From CADEER01 sp965216585 (GTDB taxonomy: Bacteria; Desulfobacterota; Binatia; HRBIN30; CADEER01), in NCBI GenBank assembly GCA_965216585.1, contig CBDCGC010000003.1, positions 3,224,001 to 3,288,000 of the forward strand: 64,000 nucleotides of DNA. Reading direction: 5' to 3'. Below the pieces are notes generated by a model that saw nothing but the letters and a program-made list of their open reading frames with translations, did no database searches and had not been told where the DNA came from. The position numbers and the translations under genes were made by a program. Each line of letters begins with the position of its first letter. Within the stretch, counting starts at the first letter, position 1. This document shows, piece after piece, positions 6,960-16,577 of this stretch.

Positions 6960-8156
6960 TCACGCCAGGTCGGCCTGCTTGTACATCGAGACGACGGCGA
7001 CACCGCCGAGGCCGAGGTTGTGCTGCAGGGCAACTTTGGCGCCGTCGACCTGACGCTTGTCGGCCTTGCCGCGCAACTGCCAGGTCAGCTCGCTGCACTG
7101 CGCCAGACCGGTCGCGCCGAGCGGATGTCCCTTGGAGATCAGACCGCCCGAGGGATTGACCACCCACTTGCCGCCGTAGGTGACGGCACCGGAGTCGATC
7201 AACTCACCGGCCTTGCCCTCCTCACAGAGGCCGAGGCCTTCGTAGGTGACCAACTCGTTGGCCGAGAAACAGTCGTGCAGCTCGACGACGTCGACGTCCT
7301 CGGGGCCGAGGCCCGATTGCTCATAAACTTTTTGCGCGGCCGAGCGCGTCATGTCGGTGCCGACCAGCTTGATGCAGCTCTTGGTGTCGAAAGTGCTGGG
7401 AAAGTCGGAAGCCATGGCCATGCCGGCGATCTCGACGGCCTGATCCTGCAGGTTGTGCTTCTTGACGAATTCCTCGCTGGCGAGAACGGCGGCGCCGGCA
7501 CCGTCCGAGGTCGGGCAGCACTGCAGCTTGGTCAGCGGCTCGTAGACGACCGGGGCGTTGAGAATGTCGTCGAGCGAGTACTCGTCCTGGAACTGCGAGT
7601 AGGGATTGTTGACCGAGTGCTTGTGGTTCTTGTGCGCGATCTTGGCCAGTTGCTCCTTGGTCGTGCCGTACTTCTCCATATGCTCGCGCCCGGCGTTGCC
7701 AAAGAACTGTGGCGCCGCCGGTGCGTTCTCGAAACCGCGAAGGTCGACCATGGCCTGAAAGTGCTTGTCCATCGGCATCGTGCGATCGTCGTACTTCATG
7801 CCGAGGGAGCCCTTCTCCATCTTTTCGAAACCGAGAGCGAGAACGCAGTCGGCGAGGTTGCCCTCGATGAATTGTTTGGCCATGAACAGCGCCGTCGATC
7901 CGGTGGCGCAGTTGTTGTTGACGTTGTAGACGGGAATTCCGGTCAGGCCGAGGGTGTAGACCGCGCGCTGGCCGCAGGTCGAATCGCCGTAGCAGTAGCC
8001 GACGCAGGCCTGTTCGACCTCGTCGTAGGGGATGCCGGCGTCTTCGAGCGCCCGGCTACCCGCTTCCTTGGCCATGTCGGGGTAGTCCCACTCCTTGGCC
8101 CCGGGTTTTTCGAATTTCGTCATACCGACGCCGATCACGAATACTTTTCTTCCCAT
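6960..8156 (-). CDS. SCP-x-type thiolase / lipid-transfer protein
   Basis: A 398-residue thiolase-fold protein of the SCP-x group, which cleaves or binds 3-oxoacyl-CoA chains, often from branched or steroid side-chain substrates. The nucleophile Cys83 lies in NNNCATGST; HDCF and GHPLGATG supply the catalytic His region. It lacks the C-terminal SCP2 sterol-carrier domain of the eukaryotic fusion. The many conserved Cys and the VELHDCFSANEL motif fit this subgroup rather than FadA. A strong AAGGAGG lies 7 bp before the ATG. Upstream genes on the same strand encode a hydrolase and a DUF3604 protein, so a catabolic setting is likely; the exact substrate is unknown. Confidence 0.9.
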   Translation of the reverse strand: MGRKVFVIGVGMTKFEKPGAKEWDYPDMAKEAGSRALEDAGIPYDEVEQACVGYCYGDSTCGQRAVYTLGLTGIPVYNVNNNCATGSTALFMAKQFIEGNLADCVLALGFEKMEKGSLGMKYDDRTMPMDKHFQAMVDLRGFENAPAAPQFFGNAGREHMEKYGTTKEQLAKIAHKNHKHSVNNPYSQFQDEYSLDDILNAPVVYEPLTKLQCCPTSDGAGAAVLASEEFVKKHNLQDQAVEIAGMAMASDFPSTFDTKSCIKLVGTDMTRSAAQKVYEQSGLGPEDVDVVELHDCFSANELVTYEGLGLCEEGKAGELIDSGAVTYGGKWVVNPSGGLISKGHPLGATGLAQCSELTWQLRGKADKRQVDGAKVALQHNLGLGGVAVVSMYKQADLA

Positions 8157-8277
8157 GTGCTTTTCCTCCTTGTCGTCGGGCCAGAAAGCTGTGCCCGCAA
8201 GCCGCGAACATCGATGGTTCGGCCGGGCAGGTCAACCGCGCCGCACGGCGCCAACGCCCGGCCGGATCGCGGTACGT

Positions 8278-10302
8278 TCACCGGCCTGGCTGGTACCAGA
8301 TCGGCGAGGTCCAGGCGCGCTCCTGGATGATCGGCGAATAGAACGGCTCCTCTTCCTCGCGCTGGCAGCACCAGTGGTAGATGGGGCCGGATGCGCCTCG
8401 CTGATGAGCTGCGTTCGTCGCCCGCGCGGCTTGTGCGTCGCAATCCTCTGCGAAGGGATTGACGCCGGCCGCCATGCACTGCAGCGTGCTCCAGCGGCAG
8501 GTTGGGTTCTCCAACACCCGCGCGTAGTAGAAAGCGGGTGTGCCGGGGTCGAACGCTTCATCTTGCCAGACGGCGCACAGTTGCTTGGCGCCGCTGCCGC
8601 GGCGTTCGCAGTTGGCTCGATCGACGGTCGCTTCGCTGTTGGCACTGCCGGCGACGTCGAAGACTTCTTCGCGCGCATGCCCCAGATCGTCGACCCAGCC
8701 TTTGACGATCTGGATGCGCTGCAGATCGGTGCCGGGAAAGTTGGGGGTGCCGGCATCCTTGAGGGCGCTGACGAGAAAGCGCGGACGGCCGCCGGGCGGT
8801 GCCGGCGGCAGATCGCCGCCCATGGCGACGCCGTCATAGCCGCGTTGGACGAAGTCGCTGGCGTCGCAAAGGTCTTTGGCCAGCTCCCAGCCGGCGAAGA
8901 AGCGGACGATCGGGCGGGTGCCGCTGGTCGCGTAGGTCTCGCGGCGGCGCATCGCAGCGAAGATGGCGTCGCGCGAGTTCTCCTCCGCCCAGACCACCGC
9001 AAGCCCGCCCGGGTTGTCCTGAAAGTGATCCTGGATGTTGCGGACGCCGCTGTCGCGCCGGCCGAGGTGGCCGACATAGTCGTCTTCCACCGTCGCACCG
9101 GGAATCGCGTTGTGAGTGTCGGTGCTGCCGATGAAACCCATTTTGAATGGGTTGATCTTGCCGCGCGCCTGCAGCGCGAGCCCGTCCTTGAGAGCGTTGC
9201 GCACCATGTTGCGCCGGGCGAAATCGGCGAGGCCGACCGGGCCGCCGTCTTCTTCCTGGAGCTCGCCCTGGAAAAAGGCGAGAGCGAGCAGGCTGTCGGT
9301 GTCGTTCTGCTCGAAGGTGCAGAGCTCGTCGCTGGTGCCGACACCGGCCTGAGCGAGGCGATCGAAGCGGCACTCGGAGGCCGCCTTGTGTTGGATGAGC
9401 TCGACCAGTGGCTCGAATGCCAAGCGGTCGCGCGCCTCGCTGTCGTTGGCCGGGTCGGCGAACATCAACCCGCGGGCGAGGTTGGAGTTGTGGGGGATCG
9501 CCATGACGTCGCAGCCATCACCGCGCTCGGTGCATTCACTGCGCAGCCGCCGCCAGAGCTCGGGAATGTTGTTGGCGCCAACCTCGATCGCCGAGATCGC
9601 GGTTCGCGTCACACGGTCGTTGCGGAAGATGACGTTGCGGTGGAGATTGCCGTAGTTGGGCGTGTCCGTGTATTCGTAGCCGACGAAGGTCGTGAAGCGG
9701 CACTCGGCACTGCGGTCGTAGTGCTCCTCGGCGGCGCGTTGGACGTTCTCCCAAATCCGCGCGGCGTGTTGCTCGCACTCCGAGCCCGGCAACGAGCAGA
9801 TGTAGGAGCGATCGCGCGGTACTTCGTTCTGCGTGATCACCTGCGTCCACGAGCTGGCGCCGAGGAGCTGCAGGATCAAGTACTCGCTGCGCGTCTTGAT
9901 GCACATCGGTGTCCAGTAGGCGAGGGAGTACGGCTCCTCCGAGCAGGTGTGAATCTCGCCGAAGAGCTCGGCGTGGTCGGTGACGGCGGCGAAGTCGAGC
10001 GGCCGGCGCAAGCGCGTCGTGACCGTCGGAAAACCGTTTTCATCCGGCATCGCCAGGGGTTCGCCCTTTGCGTAGCGATAGGCGCCCCACGGATCGTTGC
10101 GCTGTCCCGAGGTGAACGAATCGAAGGAGTAGCGCGTGTGCACATGCAGGTCGCCAAAGAGCGGCCGCCGCAGCGGATCGAAGTGCTGGCAGCGCGGGCG
10201 CTCCTCACTGCGTTCGAAGGCGTCGTCGCCGGCCGCTGAAATCGCGAGCGCGACGATGGCTGCGCAGAGCAAGCGCGCCGGCGGTGTCGACCAGTTGCTC
10301 AA
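8278..10302 (-). CDS. Exported DUF3604 (PHP-like metal-dependent hydrolase fold) protein
   Basis: A 674-residue protein with an N-terminal hydrophobic leader (RLLCAAIVALAISAAGD) and then PHP-like metal-binding signatures: FGDLHVHTRYSFDS, VTDHAELFGE, IPHNSN and IGSTDTHN. These mark the DUF3604 family, whose reaction is not established. The many Cys residues (about 15) suggest disulphides in the periplasm. The TTG at 10302 is chosen because it overlaps the stop of the upstream amidohydrolase gene (TTGA) and places the signal peptide at the N-terminus; longer in-frame starts would run deep into that gene. The coupling implies an operon with the amidohydrolase. Confidence 0.85.
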   Translation of the reverse strand: MSNWSTPPARLLCAAIVALAISAAGDDAFERSEERPRCQHFDPLRRPLFGDLHVHTRYSFDSFTSGQRNDPWGAYRYAKGEPLAMPDENGFPTVTTRLRRPLDFAAVTDHAELFGEIHTCSEEPYSLAYWTPMCIKTRSEYLILQLLGASSWTQVITQNEVPRDRSYICSLPGSECEQHAARIWENVQRAAEEHYDRSAECRFTTFVGYEYTDTPNYGNLHRNVIFRNDRVTRTAISAIEVGANNIPELWRRLRSECTERGDGCDVMAIPHNSNLARGLMFADPANDSEARDRLAFEPLVELIQHKAASECRFDRLAQAGVGTSDELCTFEQNDTDSLLALAFFQGELQEEDGGPVGLADFARRNMVRNALKDGLALQARGKINPFKMGFIGSTDTHNAIPGATVEDDYVGHLGRRDSGVRNIQDHFQDNPGGLAVVWAEENSRDAIFAAMRRRETYATSGTRPIVRFFAGWELAKDLCDASDFVQRGYDGVAMGGDLPPAPPGGRPRFLVSALKDAGTPNFPGTDLQRIQIVKGWVDDLGHAREEVFDVAGSANSEATVDRANCERRGSGAKQLCAVWQDEAFDPGTPAFYYARVLENPTCRWSTLQCMAAGVNPFAEDCDAQAARATNAAHQRGASGPIYHWCCQREEEEPFYSPIIQERAWTSPIWYQPGR

Positions 10303-11465
10303 GGCACGCCGTAGAGTCGGGCCGCGGTGTCGTGCAGAACCCGCTGCAGAGTCGCATCGGGTACGCCGCTGAGCGCCTTGTCCGCGTAAACACGGGGATG
10401 CGATCCGGCACTGGCTGGGCCGGGAGCCTGGCAAGTCGGATGCGGGTAGTCGGTCTCGTACAAGATGTTGTCGGGGTAGGCCTCGAGAGCCGCTTGCAGG
10501 CCCTGTTCTTCAAACCAAAAGCTCGCATAGATTTGCCGGCGGAAGTACTCGCTCGGCAACAGGTCGTATTCCGGATGCTCGCCGGTCACGCCGTTGTTGT
10601 GCCACTGCCAATCGAGCGCTTCGAGGACGAAGGGAATCCAGCCGGCGCCGCTTTCGACCGAGACCATCTGCAGCTTTGGAAAACGGTGGCAGACGCCGCC
10701 GCAGATCAAGTCGGTCATGCAGCGGGCGTTGTCCATGAAGGCATTGGTCGAGATACGCGCGAAGTTCGCCTTGAAGCCGATGTCGGCCGGATCTTCCAGT
10801 AGCTCCGCCAGGTCGCCGCCACCGACGTGAAACGAGAGCGTCATGCCGGCGTCCTGTGCGGCGGCCCACAGCGGATCCCAGTGCGGGTGGCGGAGGACGG
10901 GTTGTTCGTGGTCCTGCGGTTGGTTGCACATCAGCACCGCTTTGAAACCGAGGTTGGCGCAGCGCTCGATCTCGGCGACGGCCGCCGCGACGTCCCAGAA
11001 CGGTGTCGCCATGACGGGAATCAGTCGCTGCGGGTCGGCGGCACACCAATCGAGCAGGAAATCGTTGTAGGCGCGCACGCACTCGAGCATCAGCTCCGGG
11101 TCGCCGACCTTGCGAAAACCACCGGCGCCGAAGCCGCCGACGTTGGGGTAGAGTACCTGGGCGTGGAACTTCTCTTCATCCATGAACGACAAGCGCGCCG
11201 GCGCGTCGTACATGCTGGCGGGAATGTCGGCGTAGCCGTCGCGGAAATCCGGCGGCGTGCCGGTATGACCGGCCATCGAGTAGGCGCCGGGCATACCGAC
11301 CGGCGTGTCGCCGACGAACCAAAGATCCTTGCCGTCGACGCTGCGGATGTGGGGGACACGATCACCCCACTTCTTGGAGACCCGCGCCGTCCAGACATCG
11401 GCTGGCTCGGTCAGGTGCGTGTCGATGTCGATGACGTCGAAACGGTCGAAAATGCTCTCGGGCAT
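10299..11465 (-). CDS. Amidohydrolase-2 family metal-dependent hydrolase
   Basis: A 388-residue TIM-barrel hydrolase of the amidohydrolase-2 (ACMSD-like) family. The N-terminal metal motif is altered to DIDTHLTEP (often DxDxH); internal SFHVGGG and the late YETDYPHPT carry further metal ligands. Such enzymes act on carboxylates or aromatic ring-cleavage products; the substrate here is unknown. The ATG at 11465 is preferred over one 12 codons upstream because GGTGGAGGG lies 5 bp before it. It is the first gene of a minus-strand run with DUF3604, thiolase and gpsA downstream. Confidence 0.88.
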   Translation of the reverse strand: MPESIFDRFDVIDIDTHLTEPADVWTARVSKKWGDRVPHIRSVDGKDLWFVGDTPVGMPGAYSMAGHTGTPPDFRDGYADIPASMYDAPARLSFMDEEKFHAQVLYPNVGGFGAGGFRKVGDPELMLECVRAYNDFLLDWCAADPQRLIPVMATPFWDVAAAVAEIERCANLGFKAVLMCNQPQDHEQPVLRHPHWDPLWAAAQDAGMTLSFHVGGGDLAELLEDPADIGFKANFARISTNAFMDNARCMTDLICGGVCHRFPKLQMVSVESGAGWIPFVLEALDWQWHNNGVTGEHPEYDLLPSEYFRRQIYASFWFEEQGLQAALEAYPDNILYETDYPHPTCQAPGPASAGSHPRVYADKALSGVPDATLQRVLHDTAARLYGVP

Positions 11466-11496
11466 GTAACCCTCCACCCGGGAACTACCGTCTTTC

Positions 11497-11607
11497 ACCA
11501 TGGAGTTCTACGGAGAAGGGACTTTGAACCACGGAGTACACGGAGATCCACGGGGAAGGGACTTTGAACCACGGAGTACACGGAGATCCACGGAGAAGGG
11601 ACTTTGA
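11497..11607. repeat. 40-bp tandem repeat (2.8 copies) upstream of the amidohydrolase
   Basis: Two nearly perfect 40-bp units (11528 and 11568) contain CACGGAGTACACGGAGATCC and GAAGGGACTTTGA; a shorter unit precedes them. The core ACGGAGTACACGGAG is also found, inverted, on the far side of the GxxExxY gene (near 13760). In many genomes such tracts border GxxExxY genes. The IS that follows at 11643 separates the tract from that gene. Confidence 0.8.
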
Positions 11608-11642
11608 ATTGCGGAGGGCTCGGAATCTCCGCGAGGGATAGG

Positions 11643-13328
11643 TAGCTAGTTCCCGTCTCGAAACGGCAAGTGATTGAAATAATGTAAGAAAATCGAGAAA
11701 TAGTTGGCAAAAAAGGGGTGTTTTCCCTGCTGATGTGATATCAGTGAATCTCCACAAGTCATTGAAATCACAAAGGAAAACAACCCCAATGAGAGAGATC
11801 GTACGCCAACAATTGTCACTTGTCGAACCGGCCATCGAGCACGAACACGCCAGGGAGCTGCAAAAGATCCGCTCCCTGGTGGACCAGTACCCGGAAATCG
11901 CCGCTCTGGTTCACGCCGACCTGGTGCGGGGGCTGAAAAATCCACAATCGGGCCGTCGCGGCAGGCTCAGCGGCGAGCAGGTGCTGATGGCGCTGTTGAT
12001 CAAGCAAATGAACGGCTTCAGCTACAAAGTGCTGGCCTATCATTTGGCCGATTCCACCACCTACCGAGCCGTGTGCGGCTTTGGCATCGGCGACAAGGTT
12101 CCATCGAGTAAGACTCTTCAGCGCGACATCAAGCGGATCAGGGCCGAAACGCTCGAAGCGATCAACCGAATCCTGCTGCGCGGTGCGGTAACAATGGGAA
12201 TCGAGAAGGGGCGCAAGGTGCGGGTGGATTGCACGGTGGTGGAGTCCAACATTCACCACCCCACCGACTCCTCGTTGTTGTGGGACTGCGTGCGGGTGCT
12301 CAGCCGATTGAGCAGGCGCGCCACAGAGATCTGCGACGTGGTGGTGTCCAATCACTGCAAGCGGGCAAAACGGCGGGCGCTGGGAATCGTCAACGCGCGC
12401 AGCAACAAGCAGCGCAAGAAGTTGTACCGCGACCTACTCAGCGTCGCACGCAAGACTCTGAGCGATGGTAAACGTGTACGTGCAGCACTGCAGCGTGGAC
12501 CAACAAGCGATCCGATTCAGGCGATGGTCATCGAGGTCGAGTTGCAGCACTACTCGGTGCTGGCCGAGCGGGTGATAGCACAGACCGAAAAGCGAGTGCT
12601 GGGCGCAGAATTTGTGCCCACGCAGGAAAAGATCGTTTCGATCTTCGAGCCCCACAGCGACATCATCATCAAGGATCGGCGCGAGACCCTGTTTGGTCAC
12701 AAGGTGACCATCACCGGCTCAGCAAGTGGGCTGTTCACCGATCTGGTGATCGAGCAAGGCAACCCCGCCGATGTGACACTGGCCACGCGGATGATCACTC
12801 GACAAAAAGAGATCTTTGGCCGTGTGCCTCGCCAGGCTGCATTCGATGGCGGGTTTGCTTCCAGGGACAATCTCAACGCCATCAAGCAGCTCGGTGTCAA
12901 GGACGCTGCGTTTGCCAAGAAGCGCGGGCTGGCGATCACCGAGATGGCCAAGAGCACCTGGGTCTACAAGAAGCTGCGCGACTTCCGTGCGGGCATCGAG
13001 GGCATGATCTCTTATCTCAAGCGCTGCTTTGCCATGGACCGCTGCAACTGGCGGGGCTTTGCCTCCTTCCGAGCCTACGCTTGGTCTTCAGTGCTCACCG
13101 CCAACTTCTTGCTCGTCGCTCGACACTCCACCTAGATCGACGCAAAGCCCCCCGGCCGGCTCCCAAAAACGGGACGAACGCACCGCTGCGCCCACATGCG
13201 CATTTTTCAACGCTTCGCCGCCGCAATTGGGACTCGCACTGATTCTGCGTTCGCAAATCCTCGAATTCTTCGCGGCCTCTCAAAAACTCGCCTCGCTCAA
13301 ACCTTCATTCCGAGACGGGAACTAGCTA
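11643..13328 (+). mobile_element. Complete insertion sequence with 12-18 bp inverted ends
   Basis: TAGCTAGTTCCCGTCTCG at 11643-11660 is exactly inverted at 13311-13328. One transposase gene lies between. Because TAGCTA is itself a palindrome, the outer 6 bp may instead be a direct target duplication, leaving a 12-bp inverted repeat GTTCCCGTCTCG. Length is about 1.69 kb. The 175 bp between the transposase stop and the GxxExxY side of the element hold no gene. The intact ends and frame suggest a recent insertion. Confidence 0.8.
11789..13135 (+). CDS. DDE transposase (ISNCY/IS1182-like)
   Basis: A 448-residue transposase. An N-terminal segment (RLSGEQVLMALLIKQMNGFS, KTLQRDIKRI) precedes the catalytic core, where KVRVDCTVVESNIHHPTDSS gives the first acid and a signature typical of ISNCY-type elements. 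AAFDGGFASRDNL carries the second acid and FRAGIEGMISYLKR the final Glu (the E of GIEG). The protein is full length with no interruption. The ATG at 11789 follows AAAGGAAAAC and is preferred over an in-frame ATG 18 codons upstream. The family name is less certain than the transposase call. Confidence 0.88.
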   Translation: MREIVRQQLSLVEPAIEHEHARELQKIRSLVDQYPEIAALVHADLVRGLKNPQSGRRGRLSGEQVLMALLIKQMNGFSYKVLAYHLADSTTYRAVCGFGIGDKVPSSKTLQRDIKRIRAETLEAINRILLRGAVTMGIEKGRKVRVDCTVVESNIHHPTDSSLLWDCVRVLSRLSRRATEICDVVVSNHCKRAKRRALGIVNARSNKQRKKLYRDLLSVARKTLSDGKRVRAALQRGPTSDPIQAMVIEVELQHYSVLAERVIAQTEKRVLGAEFVPTQEKIVSIFEPHSDIIIKDRRETLFGHKVTITGSASGLFTDLVIEQGNPADVTLATRMITRQKEIFGRVPRQAAFDGGFASRDNLNAIKQLGVKDAAFAKKRGLAITEMAKSTWVYKKLRDFRAGIEGMISYLKRCFAMDRCNWRGFASFRAYAWSSVLTANFLLVARHST

Positions 13329-13358
13329 TATGATGCGCACTTAGTATTATTGTCTACT

Positions 13359-13733
13359 ATGATTCATAATTCTGAGGATTCTGGTATTGTCATAGGAGCA
13401 GCGATCGAGGTTCACCGGCGACTTGGACCGGGACTACTGGAGTCGGCGTACGAGAGGTGTTTGATACGCGAGCTGCGGTTCAGGGGGATCCCTTTCGAGA
13501 ATCAGGTCGGGTTTCCGATCGAGTACAGGGGGGAAACCGTCGACTGTGGGTACAGGGTGGATTTCGTCGTTCGCGGAGAGGTCGTTGTCGAGATCAAGAG
13601 CGTGCGACTAGTCGAGCCAATTCACGAAGCGCAACTACTAACCTACATGAAGCTCGGCAACTTCGAGGTCGGCCTTCTGATCAACTTCAACGTTCCCTCC
13701 CTGCGGCAGGGCATTACGCGGCTGGTTCGGTAG
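13359..13733 (+). CDS. GxxExxY protein (PD-(D/E)XK-like)
   Basis: A 124-residue protein with the defining GxxExxY motif in GPGLLESAYERCL, then VDFVVRGEVVVEIKS, a D-(E)xK pattern of the PD-(D/E)XK nuclease fold. The cellular role of the family is not established; members are often strewn through genomes within repeat-rich DNA, as here. The ATG at 13359 is chosen over a TTG three codons upstream. A TATTAT hexamer ends 9 nt before it and no ribosome-binding site is seen. The right end of the IS lies 30 bp upstream and may now supply part of the promoter. Confidence 0.9.
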   Translation: MIHNSEDSGIVIGAAIEVHRRLGPGLLESAYERCLIRELRFRGIPFENQVGFPIEYRGETVDCGYRVDFVVRGEVVVEIKSVRLVEPIHEAQLLTYMKLGNFEVGLLINFNVPSLRQGITRLVR

Positions 13734-14191
13734 AATTCGGTGCTTTCAAGGTCCCCTCTCCGTGTACTCCGGTGCGCCAGGCGAAGTCTGGCCGATCTAG
13801 TAATCTGAAAGGAGGTTACCCTGTCAGTTGCTCGTACAACAGGAAGCGAACCGGACGTGGGTCGGAGTAATCCGGCTGGCGAAGCTCCGGGGAGCGAACG
13901 CGTGAGCCGTAGCGAAAGCGAACCCGAAGCGGCCTCGTTACACGAAGTGGAAGTGGCCAAGCTGCCGGAGTGTGTGAAGCCTGCCATCGGTGGTGAAGAA
14001 ACGAGTGGGAGCAATCACCGGACTTCCCGGGGTGAAGGGGGACAGCGCGCGCGTAAAGATCGGTCAAGGAACCTGGGAGGCCCGAACGGACGGAGTGCTT
14101 GTGGCACTCAGCCTCGGTGGGGAAAATATAACCCATCGAAGGTGACCGTGTCGGGAGTCGGACCGGCTCGTAGTAGCGAGGAAGCGGAGTA

Positions 14192-15736
14192 ATGTCCGTG
14201 GAGCGAAGGGGCCGGACCAGTAGTGCGTCGACTGCAAGAAGAGGAGAGGCCCGCTTGGACGAGAGTCCCACTACGGCAAAGGAGCCTGAGAGGAAGCAGC
14301 CCAACCCAACAGGGGGACGCTACCGAATCGCAGGTTACGAGAAGCTCTCTCAACTGAGGCAGCGACTAGGCCAGAAGGCCGAGCAGGAGCCGAGGTTTCG
14401 ATTCTACACACTGTGGGATCGAGTCTATCGGAAGGACACGCTTGCGGCAGCCTACGCGCAGGTGAGCAGAAACGGCGGAGCACCCGGAGTAGATGGAGTC
14501 ACGATCGAGATGATCGAGGCGACCGATGCCGGGTACGAAGCATTCCTCGAAGAGATCGGGGAGGATCTGCGCACCAAGAAGTACAAGCCGCAGGCAGTAC
14601 GTCGCGTCAACATACCAAAACCCAACGGGGAGACACGCCCCCTGGGGATACCAACAGTGAGAGATCGTGTGGTGCAAACAGCCATGCTGCTCGTCCTGGA
14701 GCCGATATTCGAGGCGGACTTCGAGCCGTGCTCCTACGGGTTTCGACCCGGAAGATCGGCCCACCAGGCACTGAAGGAGATCCGGGGACACCTGCGGGCG
14801 GGGTATCAGGCAGTGTATGATGCGGACCTCAAAGGGTACTTCGATTCGATTCCGCATGACCAGCTCATGAAGTGCATCCAGATGCGAATCAGCGACCGAA
14901 CGGTTCTGAGGGTGATACGGATGTGGTTGAAGGCGGTGGTGGTGGAGCCCGACCCCAAGGGGCGGGGGAAAGTGCGCAAACGCCGCTCAAAGAAGGGAAC
15001 ACCGCAGGGTGGGGTGATTTCGCCGCTGCTGGCGAATATCTACCTGCACTGGTTCGACAAGGTGTTCCACCGAGCCGATGGGCCGGCGCAGTGGGCAGAT
15101 GCGAAGTTGGTGCGTTACGCCGATGACTTCGTGGTGATGGCCCGAGAGATCGAGCCACAGCTCACAGCATTCATCGAGGAGAAGATCGAACGATGGTTGG
15201 GGTTGGAGATCAACCGGGAGAAGACCCGAGTGGTCTGCCTGAGAGAACAAGGAGCGAGCCTGGACTTTCTGGGGTATACGTACAGCTACCACCGAGACAT
15301 TCGAGGGGGTAGGCACCGGCAGCTACCACCGAGACATTCGAGGGGGTAGGCACCGGCAGCTACCACCGAGACATTCGAGGGGGTAGGCACCGGCAGCTAC
15401 CACCGAGACATTCGAGGGGGTAGGCACCGGTACCTGCACATGGGGCCGTCGAACAAAGCGATGGCGCGGGAGAGGGAGCGGCTGCGGGAGCTGACCAGCA
15501 GCCGGCTGTGCTTCCAGCCCCTGCCAACGATGATCGACCGGCTCAACGTGCACCTGCGAGGATGGGCAAACTACTTCTGCCTTGGACAGCCACGACGGTA
15601 TCACCGAGCGATCAACGCGTATGTTCGAAACCGTCTCCATTTGCATCTGAGACGGCGCAGCCAGCGGCCCTTTCGACCGCCAGAAGGGACGTCTACATAC
15701 CGACATCTCCAGAAGCAAGGACTTGTCTATCTATGA
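14192..15736 (+). pseudogene. ltrA: Group II intron reverse transcriptase/maturase, interrupted by tandem repeats
   Basis: Residues 1-385 contain the reverse transcriptase: GAPGVDG, RPLGIPTVRDRVVQ, GFRPGRSAHQAL, GTPQGGVISPLLANI and the catalytic YADD at about residue 309. After HRDIRGGRHR the frame meets a TAG at 15347-15349, inside the second of four 37-bp repeats. The maturase (domain X / GIIM) continues from about 15434 in the same frame: LNVHLRGWANYFCLGQ. Removing exactly three repeats (111 bp) would restore one 477-residue protein, the usual size. No HNH endonuclease domain is present. As sequenced, only a truncated RT lacking the maturase domain could be made. Confidence 0.88.
15286..15433. 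repeat. 37-bp tandem repeat, four copies, inside the maturase gene
   Basis: Units begin at 15286, 15323, 15360 and 15397, each starting CTACCACCGAGACATTCGAG; the last differs only in its final three bases. Because 37 is not a multiple of three, each copy is read in a different frame, and the second gives a stop codon. Copies are identical, implying recent expansion by slippage or unequal exchange, or possibly an assembly artefact. Confidence 0.92.
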
Positions 15737-15785
15737 GACACCGCGCAACTGTCTGTGCATACCTTCACGCGACAGCTACTGGGCA

Positions 15786-15818
<33 letters not shown>

Positions 15819-15935
15819 GTCGAGGGGGGAGTGAGCCGTGTGGCCTCGGCCAGTTGGCTGCCCACATCACTCACTCCTCTACTCTACTGTTCGCTGTGGT
15901 TGATGTGTCCCGTGTCCTTCTCTGCCGGTATTCAC

Positions 15936-16547
15936 TCACTCTCCGTGGTGGAAAGGGCCGGGGCGCCAGTTGAGGTTTTTGACGTGTGCTTTTTTTCGGC
16001 CGAGTCGCACCGTGCTTGCGCTGCCGTTGTCGATGGAAAAGGTGCGGAAGGTGCCGGGTGGCAGGCCGAGCATGTCGGCGAGCATGATGCGCAATGGGTC
16101 GCCGTGGCTGACGAGGATGATGGGGCCGGCGGTTTCGCGGCTGCGCAGGTCGTCGATCAGGCTCTGGGTGCGCGTGCGGACGGAGTGGAAGGGTTCGATC
16201 TCGTCGCAGGTGTGAAATGGGTCGCGCAGGTAGGCGTGCACGTCGGGGTCGTCCGCCAACTCCGCAAAGGTCTTGCCCTGCCAGTCGCGCAGCCAGACCT
16301 CCGCCAGCCGATCGTCCGTCGTGACGGTACGTCCGCAGGCCCTGGCGATGGCCTCGGCGGTCTGTCTCGTCCGCCGTTGCGGACTGGACAGGATCTCGGC
16401 CGGCTGCAGCGGCGCCAGCTCGCGACCCAGATGCTCGGCCTGGTCGAGGCCGCGTTCGTTCAGCGGCACCTCCGAACGACCGAGTAGCCGCCCTTCCTCG
16501 TTCCAATCCGTTACGCCGTGACGGACGAAGACGAGTCGGACCGCCAT
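15936..16547 (-). CDS. Histidine phosphatase family protein
   Basis: A 203-residue cytoplasmic enzyme of the phosphoglycerate-mutase-like branch. The phosphohistidine motif is LVFVRHGVTDWN (His10); SSPQRRTRQTA supplies a phosphate-binding Arg, LAEVWLRDWQGKTF an acidic catalytic residue, and VSHGDPLR the second His. Such enzymes dephosphorylate sugars, nucleotides or proteins; the substrate cannot be read from the sequence, and the shape does not prove true mutase activity. It starts with ATG and lies 30 bp after the zinc-ribbon gene on the same strand. Confidence 0.9.
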   Translation of the reverse strand: MAVRLVFVRHGVTDWNEEGRLLGRSEVPLNERGLDQAEHLGRELAPLQPAEILSSPQRRTRQTAEAIARACGRTVTTDDRLAEVWLRDWQGKTFAELADDPDVHAYLRDPFHTCDEIEPFHSVRTRTQSLIDDLRSRETAGPIILVSHGDPLRIMLADMLGLPPGTFRTFSIDNGSASTVRLGRKKAHVKNLNWRPGPFHHGE

Positions 16548-16577
16548 GGGATCGGGTGCGGCGCAGCCCCCGGCGGT

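Noticed and set aside
8095..10239. A 714-codon plus-strand frame
   Set aside because: It is antisense to the DUF3604 gene, whose metal motifs and codon pattern are convincing; high GC keeps the opposite strand open.
10299..10434. A longer start for the DUF3604 protein (44 extra residues)
   Set aside because: It would overlap the amidohydrolase gene by 130 bp and displace the signal peptide; the TTG in the stop overlap fits better.
15286..15433. CRISPR array suggested by four 37-bp repeats
   Set aside because: The repeats are directly adjacent with no spacers, lie in a coding region, and no cas gene is near.
14192..15736. Retron or diversity-generating retroelement
   Set aside because: The RT has a group II maturase tail and lies within an intron with domain V and VI; there is no template/variable repeat or msr-msd structure.
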